DNA from: Aquiflexum sp041749095
Lineage (GTDB): Bacteria; Bacteroidota; Bacteroidia; Cytophagales; Cyclobacteriaceae
Length of the DNA: 7,679 nucleotides
Assembly (NCBI RefSeq): GCF_041749095.1
Contig: NZ_JBGTCA010000125.1
Span: 1-7,679, forward strand
Direction of reading: 5' to 3'
The position numbers and the translations under genes were made by a program. Under the pieces are notes generated by a model, which did not search any database, was not told the origin of the DNA, and was given only the letters and a program-made list of their open reading frames with translations. Shown in pieces: positions 1 to 5,797 of the stretch; position 1 is the stretch's first letter, and each line of letters begins with the position of its first letter.

Positions 1-1
1 C

Positions 2-253
2 ATCAATGTTTGCCTTAAACTTGCCTCAGGTAAATTCTCTCCGGATCTCACTATAGAAAGAATTAAACAGATTAATCCTGATTGCAGAATAATGTTGTGC
101 AAATCTCATATTGGCCCCTTACTGAGAAAAGTTTATTTACACCAAGGATTTGATTGGGTAGTTGATAAATCTGTTCAAATGAAAAAAATCCCTCAGATTC
201 TTGAAGATATTTCAAAAGAAATGAATGTGGAAGAAGTATTGATTGCTTGTTGA
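2..253 (+). CDS. Receiver-domain (response-regulator-like) protein, 3' part only, probably degenerate
   Basis: An open frame runs from the left edge to TGA at 251-253, giving 83 residues; the start lies outside the window. The pattern is that of the second half of a CheY-like receiver: a beta-strand (INVCLKL), a helix (LTIERIKQINPD), a strand (CRIMLC), a helix, then a strand ending in VVDKS and a last helix (KKIPQILEDIS). The conserved Lys is kept in DKS (codon 167-169). Short single-domain receivers with a DKS-x-(5)-P-x-IL ending are common in Bacteroidota. Placing the strand VCLK on the usual VILD puts Lys (codon 17-19) where the phospho-acceptor Asp should be, and Cys (98-100) where the conserved Thr/Ser sits. 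If that gapless alignment holds, this is a pseudo-receiver that cannot be phosphorylated normally. No output domain follows. The family call is fairly sure; partner and signal are unknown. Confidence 0.65.
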   Translation: MNVCLKLASGKFSPDLTIERIKQINPDCRIMLCKSHIGPLLRKVYLHQGFDWVVDKSVQMKKIPQILEDISKEMNVEEVLIAC

Positions 254-342
254 AAAAGAATATAATTAATAAGCCCTAGAGTAAAAAGAGTAAGTTGAAT
301 CGTTGCGATTATCACCCAGAAATCATCCGATCTTATGCTCTG

Positions 343-373
343 CCGGAGAAATCACAATTTCTCCGGTTTTTTT
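343..373 (+). terminator. Rho-independent terminator of the receiver gene
   Basis: A perfect 10-bp stem (CCGGAGAAAT at 343-352, ATTTCTCCGG at 357-366) with a CACA loop is followed by seven T. It lies 90 bases after the receiver stop codon. The T-tract is on the plus strand only; the minus strand has no U-run after the hairpin, so this is a one-way terminator. The last two T of the tract are also part of the stop codon (372-374) of the convergent ATP-grasp gene. Confidence 0.93.
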
Positions 374-1589
374 AATGAAATTTTTTGATTTTTTCCTGTT
401 CTGCTACAGTCGAAAAATCCCTCGTTAGCCTTTCCGCATAATCATCCAGCAATTCCAGAACTCTGCTATGATTATTCGACCGTACTATCAAACCTGCATG
501 ATAATCCAATGGAACCCTGAAAAACACCTCAGGGTCTTCAAAAGATGAAAGATCAGGTTCTTTGAATTTGGAAAGTGTCAGTACAATTCCGGCAAATCCT
601 TTTTTGACTTTTGGGAGCTTATAGTCTTTTTCTTTGCAAATTGCATCTTCGATTTTGGCCCACTCTGTCCAGAGATTGATGTCCGTAGCGGCATCTACCA
701 TTTCTGCCAAATGGGCACCACCCACTCTTGAAGAAGTTTCCAAAAAGTAAATCTTCCCATCTTCTTTTCCTTTTATGAATTCAGTATGCGCCGCACCGCT
801 TTTCATACCAAATGCTTTCATCACTTTTTTATTGGCTTCTTTGATGTCCTTTTCATCATCTGAACCATAAGGAACATTGGCGCTTCTGAAAACCCCACCG
901 CCCTGAGAAATTTCCATCGGTGTGGCCAAATATCTGGAAACAGTACAAAACAAAGTCTTTCCTTCCAGATTAAGACTGTCGGCATGATATACATCTCCCG
1001 GCCTAAACTGTTCTACAAGATATCTCACCCTGTTATCCCCAAGTTCATGGATATTCTGCCAAAGACTGTTTTTGTCATGAACTTTAATGATTCCGTGTGC
1101 AGAAGCTTCAGAGCGGGGTTTCAATACCCATGGCGGAGGGACATTGTCAGCAAAGTGGTTGATTTCATTGTCATTCAATATCGCAGCAAAAGCTGGTACC
1201 AAAACCCCCGCATCGTGTGCCCTTATCCTCATGGCCAATTTATCTCTGAAATATCTTCCGGTGGTCTGACCCATTCCCGGAATCCTCAGATTTTCTCTAA
1301 GAAAAGTTGCCTTTTCAACATCGTAATCATCTAAGGCTACTATTGCATCGATTTTTGTAGTTTTTATAATGCCGGCCACTCCGAAAAGAAGTTTTTCCAT
1401 ATCCCAGTCAAGATCCTGACCGGGCATATAGAAAACCTCATCTATATACTCAAAAGGCCATGGGCTTTCCCTAAGTTTTTCTGTGGTAATAAGAAAAACC
1501 GTATTGCCTGCCTTTTTCAATGAAATTAGAAAGGCACTTCCTTTGAAATAATTGGAAATGCACAAAATGGTTTTGTTATTCTCTTTCAT
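372..1589 (-). CDS. ATP-grasp enzyme, carboxylate-amine/thiol ligase-like, substrate unknown
   Basis: The 405-residue protein has the ATP-grasp order. An N-terminal Rossmann-like pre-domain (about 1-108; strands TILCIS and NTVFLI, then IDAIVALDD) leads into the ATP-grasp lid and core. Key pieces are RDK (115-117), the nucleotide-binding Lys in WVLKPRS (K157), the adenine-side YLVEQF (190-195), the acidic Glu in HTEF (E270) and the metal site ETSSRVGGAH (E284, R288). A C-terminal tail (about 330-405) contains HAGLIVRS, as in related ATP-grasp ligases. Such enzymes join a carboxylate to an amine or similar group through an acyl-phosphate. The usual metal motif E-x-N-x-R reads E-T-S-S-R, so Ser replaces Asn. 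There is no signal peptide, so it should be cytosolic. It is the last gene of the minus-strand run, 109 bases after the aminopeptidase. The family is well supported; the substrate cannot be told from sequence, and the neighbours give no pathway. Confidence 0.85.
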   Translation of the reverse strand: MKENNKTILCISNYFKGSAFLISLKKAGNTVFLITTEKLRESPWPFEYIDEVFYMPGQDLDWDMEKLLFGVAGIIKTTKIDAIVALDDYDVEKATFLRENLRIPGMGQTTGRYFRDKLAMRIRAHDAGVLVPAFAAILNDNEINHFADNVPPPWVLKPRSEASAHGIIKVHDKNSLWQNIHELGDNRVRYLVEQFRPGDVYHADSLNLEGKTLFCTVSRYLATPMEISQGGGVFRSANVPYGSDDEKDIKEANKKVMKAFGMKSGAAHTEFIKGKEDGKIYFLETSSRVGGAHLAEMVDAATDINLWTEWAKIEDAICKEKDYKLPKVKKGFAGIVLTLSKFKEPDLSSFEDPEVFFRVPLDYHAGLIVRSNNHSRVLELLDDYAERLTRDFSTVAEQEKIKKFH

Positions 1590-1616
1590 CTGCTTATAAT
1601 TTTCTTTAAGTGGTCA

Positions 1617-1634
1617 TCCCGTTAGCTATCGGGA
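1617..1634. repeat. Short palindromic element, dispersed-repeat-like
   Basis: TCCCGTTAGCTATCGGGA is an 18-base palindrome apart from one T-T mismatch pair. It lies in the 109-base gap between the aminopeptidase and ATP-grasp genes, with flanks GGTCA and GGAATC. In form it resembles GC-rich palindromic intergenic repeats that I recall from Bacteroidota genomes; there is only one copy here, so being dispersed is inference. It has no T-tract on either strand and is not a good terminator. It would form a small hairpin in the leader of the ATP-grasp mRNA. Confidence 0.45.
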
Positions 1635-1698
1635 GGAATCTTGCATGATTAATAAACATATCTCCGTTTAACGTTTCCCTCATGCTCGATTTCATGGC

Positions 1699-3129
1699 TT
1701 ATTTATTTTCCAACAATTTAATTAATAAATGAACACCAAAGGCAGTAGCATTTTTGGTTTTTGCGAATTCCGAATCTCCAAAAGCTGTTCCGGCAATATC
1801 AATATGTGCCCAAGATGGATGGTTATCAGTAAAAGCCTGTAGAAATTTAGCGGATGTAATCGCACCTGCAAATGGTTTTCCATGAAAGTTTTTGATGTCA
1901 GCAATTTCACTGTCCATTTCGGATTTGTAAGCATCCCATAATGGAAGCGGCCAAACCTTCTCGTTGATGGCCATTCCACTATCTTGTAGCTTCTGTGAAA
2001 GCTTGATATCATTTGAAAATAATGCAGCACACTCATAGCCAAAGGTACCCACTGCACTTCCTGTCAAAGTAGCTACATCAATCACTGAGTCCAACTGATG
2101 GTTTTTAATGATGTAGGACAAACCATCGGCTAAAATTAACCTGCCTTCAGCATCTGTATCGATGATTTCTATGGTTTTTCCACTGTGGCTCCCGATAATA
2201 TCAGATGGTAAAAAAGAAAGATTATCTACTGCATTTTCCACACAGGGCACAACCGCAGTCACATTTACGGGCAACTGCAGGTCAGCCATTAGTTGCATGG
2301 CACCCAAAACACATGCTGCACCTCCCATGTCACATTTCATGTGGACCATGCCTGAAGTTTTGATATTGAGACCTCCGGTATCAAAAGTCACACCTTTGCC
2401 GACAAGACCAATATGTTTGGTCGCTTCTTTGTGGCGGTATTTCATGATGATAAACTGCGGTTCCCTTTGACTCCCTTGGGCCACTGCCAGGAAAGCTTTC
2501 AATCCTTCCTTTTCGCTTTTTTTCTTATCGAAAACCTTAACATTGATTCCAAATTGTTTTCCGGTCTTTTTAGCCCATTCAGCCATATATTCCGGGGTTA
2601 CTTTATTTGGAGGGAGGTCCACCAACTTAAAAGTCTGCAATTGGGCATTGGCAATTTTCAACCCCTTTTCTGCGATTTCTTTGGCAGTTTTTAGCGGTGA
2701 GATGATTGATAAAGTTGTGTTATCCCAATTTTTAGGTTCAGTTTCATGATTTTTAAAATGCCCCAATCTATAAGTCCCAAGCGAAAGACCTGATACCGCC
2801 GCTTCCAATAAATCGGATTCCATTCCATCTGAAAAAACCAATAGCATTTTCTCATCGATTACCGATTCCTGTTTGGCTGTTAATCTCCTGAATATGTTTT
2901 TAACCGTATGGTATTCAGGGTTTTTTCCAAGACCTAATAAAAGATACACCCTTTCATTTTTTTTATCTTCGATGATAAACTGGGAATCTTTTTTACCGGA
3001 AAACAGGTTTTTGGATACCTCGATTTGTGTAAATCCCGATGGGAATTTCACAGACTCTTCAACTTCAAAAAAGGGGATAAGAACAAGCCCCTTAAATTTA
3101 TTGGCAGAATCTAAAATATTTAATTTCAT
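1699..3129 (-). CDS. pepA: Leucyl aminopeptidase, M17 family
   Basis: This cytosolic dinuclear-metal exopeptidase removes N-terminal residues, preferring Leu, and helps recycle peptides; the family forms hexamers. With the start at 3129 it has 476 residues, close to the family norm. Residues 1 to about 130 match the N-terminal macro-like domain, and the rest is the catalytic domain. The complete active site is visible: GKGVTFD (K245, D250), K257, MKCDMGG (D267) and DTDAEGR (D326, E328, R330), plus GAITSAKFL (422-430) and the near-C-terminal WAHIDIAGTAF (440-450). Spacing matches E. coli PepA apart from one missing residue before D267. The frame extends to an ATG at 3177, but those 16 extra residues are unlike family N-termini, while the ATG at 3129 follows an A-rich leader typical of Bacteroidota and gives the usual MKLN-type start. 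It lies 85 bases after the esterase on the same strand. Confidence 0.96.
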   Translation of the reverse strand: MKLNILDSANKFKGLVLIPFFEVEESVKFPSGFTQIEVSKNLFSGKKDSQFIIEDKKNERVYLLLGLGKNPEYHTVKNIFRRLTAKQESVIDEKMLLVFSDGMESDLLEAAVSGLSLGTYRLGHFKNHETEPKNWDNTTLSIISPLKTAKEIAEKGLKIANAQLQTFKLVDLPPNKVTPEYMAEWAKKTGKQFGINVKVFDKKKSEKEGLKAFLAVAQGSQREPQFIIMKYRHKEATKHIGLVGKGVTFDTGGLNIKTSGMVHMKCDMGGAACVLGAMQLMADLQLPVNVTAVVPCVENAVDNLSFLPSDIIGSHSGKTIEIIDTDAEGRLILADGLSYIIKNHQLDSVIDVATLTGSAVGTFGYECAALFSNDIKLSQKLQDSGMAINEKVWPLPLWDAYKSEMDSEIADIKNFHGKPFAGAITSAKFLQAFTDNHPSWAHIDIAGTAFGDSEFAKTKNATAFGVHLLIKLLENK

Positions 3130-3214
3130 CTTATTTTTTAAGTTATAATAAATTGATTGAAATAAGGAAGGCAACAAAACTTCCGTTTTTTAACTGGATT
3201 CTAAAATGGTTTAT

Positions 3215-4360
3215 TTAAATATCCCCTTCTTTGTTGCTAAAAAACAACCACTCTATGGCTTTAGGGAATTCATCACTCCAGTAGGTTTCACTGTGCTTTC
3301 CTTCCATATTGAAGCTGAGTTTGACTTTCATCCTTTCCCTGATGGATTCTCTTTTTAAAAGCCGTTTTTTGAATTTCTTGACATGTCGGATCATAGTCTC
3401 ACTTTCATCCCCACCTGCATAAAGGTAAACCTTTGTATCCATGGGTTCAAAAAAATCCAGAAATGAAAATTTGATTTTTGGAATGACCCATAGGGAAGGG
3501 GAGAAGATCATCAGTTTTCCATATACCTCAGGATAAATGAGACCGCTGAAAATACTCACAAGTCCACCCATGGAACTACCTCCAATACCTGTAAATTCCC
3601 TTCCAGATTTGGTACGGAAATTTTTGTCCACAAAAGGCTTAAGAGTGTCTGTTATAAATCGGATGTATTTTTTTCCTTCACCTTGTCCGAGAATTGTCTT
3701 ACCGAAGTTGTATTCCAATAGCCGTTCTTTTTCGGCATGTTCGATGGCAATAATAATGATTTTGCCAATGCCATAATCAGACATGACCGCTAGCTTTTTA
3801 TCTATTTGCCAATTGCCAAAAGGTGAATTTTCATTGAAGAGATTTTGTGCGTCCTGAAGATAAAGTACCGGATAATGTTCCGTAGAGGTCTCATAATCGT
3901 GGGGCAATAGTGCCCAGACCTTTCTGGTTTTATTCAGTTGTGGGATTTCAAATTCTTCAGATATCAAATGGACTTTCGGAAGTTGGCTTGGTCTGAATGG
4001 TAGCCAGTTTTTTCGCCATTTTGGAACATGTTCTTTCTGGATTCCGGAAGTTTTTTTACAAAAACGGTTTGGGGTTCTATTTCCATAAAGGTCTATTTCT
4101 ACCTCAGACCAGTCTCCCTTTGTAAATTTGTAAATCAGTTCAGATGGATAAATAAAATCTTCGGGAAAAGTGAATGCGTAATTTCCCTCAGAAACTTTTT
4201 GTAAAAGAAACCTACGATCTTGTGTGGCCCAGTTATTGAAATTTCCCGAGAGAAATACCGGCCTGGCATCATCCTCGTCAGTGGTAAGCAAAATACTTAG
4301 ACCATCTTTTTTATTCTCTTGTTCTTTATTAATCACAACAGTCTTTTCTTCACATTCCAT
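3215..4360 (-). CDS. Cytosolic alpha/beta-hydrolase esterase (enterochelin-esterase-like) with CBM48-like N-terminus
   Basis: The protein has 381 residues in two parts. Residues about 20-100 form an Ig-like early-set domain of the CBM48/AMPK type, marked by VFLSGNFNNW (35-44) and a later LIYKFTKGDW. Residues about 135-375 are a putative esterase domain (PF00756-like): VLYLQDAQNLF (165-175), the nucleophile elbow GGSSMGG with Ser263, AGGDES with candidate acid Asp318, and EGKHSETYW with candidate His356, so the Ser-Asp-His triad looks intact. Relatives include Fes-type ferric-enterobactin esterases and esterases of acylated sugars. There is no signal peptide or lipobox, so the substrate should be inside the cell. 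No siderophore or glycan genes lie nearby, so the substrate is open. The 94-base gap upstream has a TACTTTTA box (4408-4401), one base off the Bacteroidetes -7 consensus TAnnTTTG, but with no good -33 partner. Confidence 0.85.
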   Translation of the reverse strand: MECEEKTVVINKEQENKKDGLSILLTTDEDDARPVFLSGNFNNWATQDRRFLLQKVSEGNYAFTFPEDFIYPSELIYKFTKGDWSEVEIDLYGNRTPNRFCKKTSGIQKEHVPKWRKNWLPFRPSQLPKVHLISEEFEIPQLNKTRKVWALLPHDYETSTEHYPVLYLQDAQNLFNENSPFGNWQIDKKLAVMSDYGIGKIIIIAIEHAEKERLLEYNFGKTILGQGEGKKYIRFITDTLKPFVDKNFRTKSGREFTGIGGSSMGGLVSIFSGLIYPEVYGKLMIFSPSLWVIPKIKFSFLDFFEPMDTKVYLYAGGDESETMIRHVKKFKKRLLKRESIRERMKVKLSFNMEGKHSETYWSDEFPKAIEWLFFSNKEGDI

Positions 4361-4454
4361 CCGAGATGAATTCTGTTTATTTTAGTTAAAACGAATCCTG
4401 TAAAAGTAATTTTTTGAATCGTCCAAATAAAGAAGATCCATAACTTTTTTGCAT

Positions 4455-4946
4455 TTACCACCTAACAGGTGATAAACGGTTTTCAGGTTCCTGAATCATG
4501 ATATAGGACTCACCTTCTTTGGCATGACAGGCATTGCATGCAGAAGTCAGAGCCCGAAAGCCTTTGATGAATTCTTCTTTGTCTTTCTTTTGAATCAACT
4601 CTTCAATGTGTGGAAGTGTATTTTCCATAAAATCCTCTGCGGACCCGGCCCTTAAAGGTCTTCTCTTCAGGCCATCTTCCATGGCCTCAATGATATGCTC
4701 TACCTGATGGTCAGCATAATCCCAATTTTCATCCATCCCTGCCCAATATAACTCGGAATATCTGTAAGAGACTTCAACCATAGTCCGGCTGAATCCGCCA
4801 AGTTGATTGGCAATTACATCAAATTTCTCTTCACTGTTACCTTCCAGCCAACCATCCAATCCCACAGCGGTAGATTTATCCTCTGCTTGTGGCTGACAGG
4901 AATAAAATATAATTGCAATTGCACAGTATAAATAAGTCTTCTTCAT
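4455..4946 (-). CDS. Small c-type cytochrome lipoprotein, one heme
   Basis: The protein has 163 residues. It opens with a lipoprotein signal: charged MKKT, a hydrophobic stretch and a lipobox-like FYSC with Cys17 as the lipidated residue. Acidic residues follow at +6 and +7. The body looks mostly helical. A single heme-attachment motif CNACH (137-141) lies near the C-terminus, with His141 as the proximal ligand. A late CxxCH after a helical body is the plan of class II (cytochrome c'-like, four-helix) cytochromes; this is a resemblance, not a proven assignment. Export by the lipoprotein route agrees with heme attachment outside the cytoplasm. It should sit on the periplasmic face of the inner membrane or on the outer membrane. 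Its ATG shares one base with the rsmE stop codon (TAATG), which points to translational coupling. The electron partner or ligand is unknown, and no oxidase or cytochrome-maturation genes are in view. Confidence 0.82.
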   Translation of the reverse strand: MKKTYLYCAIAIIFYSCQPQAEDKSTAVGLDGWLEGNSEEKFDVIANQLGGFSRTMVEVSYRYSELYWAGMDENWDYADHQVEHIIEAMEDGLKRRPLRAGSAEDFMENTLPHIEELIQKKDKEEFIKGFRALTSACNACHAKEGESYIMIQEPENRLSPVRW

Positions 4947-5659
4947 TATAAATCCAGATTATTGATAAGTTGTAATGTATGTACTGCTGCAAGCCCGGCA
5001 GTCTCAGATCTCAGCCGGCTTTTCCCCAAAGAACAGGGCAGAAAATAATGTTTAAACGCCAAATCGAGTTCCTGCTGGGAAAAGTCCCCTTCAGGGCCAA
5101 TAAGAATGATGTAAGCATTATCTTTTTTTGCTTTATCAAATAGATGCCTGTCATTTTCCTCATCGATATAAGCGATAAACCTTTGGTAGGTGTCGAACCT
5201 TTTGTCCATCACCAAATCCTTCATCGGTATCACTCCATTTAATTTAGGAACACGGGTTTTGAGACTTTGTTTACAGGCTGAGATAATCTTCTTCTCCAAA
5301 CGTTCAAGTTTCAGGTTTCCCCTTTCGGAATGTTCGGATTGCATAAAAGTGATTTCATGTACGCCGATTTCTGTAATCTTCTCTATCATCCATTCCATTC
5401 TCTCAGCATTCTTGGTTGGACTGATGGCCAAATGGATGTAATAATCATCCTCAGGAATATAATTCCTTTCCTCAATAGAAAGAGTGGCTTTTTTGGGATC
5501 AGCTACTGTGATGACGCAGGTGTACAGATAGCCCTTTCCATCTGTGAAATTGACTTTGTCTCCCTGTTTTTTTCTTAATACCTTGATAAGATGCTTTGAT
5601 TCTTCAAGATCTAACTGAAAGTCTTTGTCCTGTGCAATTTCATGGAAAAAAAGCTGCAT
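4946..5659 (-). CDS. rsmE: 16S rRNA (uracil-1498-N3)-methyltransferase RsmE
   Basis: This SAM-dependent SPOUT (trefoil-knot) enzyme methylates N3 of U1498 in 16S rRNA. At 237 residues it is of normal family length. The N-terminal PUA-like RNA-binding part (about 1-70) includes SKHLIKVLRKKQGD (21-34). The knot domain has the family signatures: SPTKNAERMEWMIEKITEIG (80-99), QSLKTRVPKL (131-140), GPEGDFSQQEL (188-198) and the cofactor-binding LGKSRLRSETAGLAAV (211-226). The usual I-L-R-x-E-T-A reads R-L-R-S-E-T-A, a mild variation. The gene follows the helicase terminator, so it must have its own promoter in 5660-5722, and it overlaps the downstream cytochrome gene by one base. The identification is secure. 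Confidence 0.96.
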   Translation of the reverse strand: MQLFFHEIAQDKDFQLDLEESKHLIKVLRKKQGDKVNFTDGKGYLYTCVITVADPKKATLSIEERNYIPEDDYYIHLAISPTKNAERMEWMIEKITEIGVHEITFMQSEHSERGNLKLERLEKKIISACKQSLKTRVPKLNGVIPMKDLVMDKRFDTYQRFIAYIDEENDRHLFDKAKKDNAYIILIGPEGDFSQQELDLAFKHYFLPCSLGKSRLRSETAGLAAVHTLQLINNLDL

Positions 5660-5722
5660 ATTTTAGGGGATTGATCAACGAAAATACGGAATCCAATTTG
5701 AATCGAATAGGAAATCAAAAGA
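5660..5722 (-). promoter_or_regulatory. Probable promoter region of rsmE and the cytochrome gene
   Basis: The helicase terminator (5753-5723) closes the upstream unit, so transcription of rsmE should start within these 63 bases. On the minus strand TATTTTCG (5686-5679) differs by one base from the Bacteroidetes -7 box TAnnTTTG. A TTCG (5707-5704) 17 bases upstream is a weak match to TTTG at -33. The location is well reasoned; the exact boxes are tentative. Confidence 0.35.
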
Positions 5723-5753
5723 AAAAGCACGATCTCTGAGAGACCGTGCTTTT
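5723..5753 (-). terminator. Rho-independent terminator of the DEAD-box helicase gene
   Basis: The arms are AAAAGCACG (5723-5731) and CGTGCTTTT (5745-5753). Inside them, after one A-C mismatch, TCTC (5733-5736) pairs with GAGA (5740-5743) around a TGA loop. On the minus strand the stem runs into T-rich sequence (five T, C, four T), starting 45 bases after the helicase stop codon. The plus strand reads TTTTAATTATT after the stem, so weak activity that way is possible, but no plus-strand gene needs it. Confidence 0.9.
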
Positions 5754-5797
5754 AATTATTTACCATTAAAATTATTAATCCTTTTAATTTCCGTTGA

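Noticed and set aside
984..1334. Plus-strand frame opposite the ATP-grasp gene
   Set aside because: It lies antisense to the conserved ATP-binding region; no family resemblance is visible.
1594..1600. TTATAAT resembling a -10 box before the ATP-grasp gene
   Set aside because: The match is to the E. coli consensus and on the plus strand, where no gene starts; Bacteroidota use TAnnTTTG at -7.
3130..3177. Upstream ATG that would extend the aminopeptidase by 16 residues
   Set aside because: The extra residues (MLPSLFQSIYYNLKNK) do not fit M17 N-termini, and the ATG at 3129 gives a family-length protein with an A-rich leader just before it.
4459..4471. Small hairpin (CACCT-AAC-AGGTG) at the end of the cytochrome gene
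   Set aside because: Only 5 bp and no T-tract on the minus strand, so it is not convincing as a terminator.
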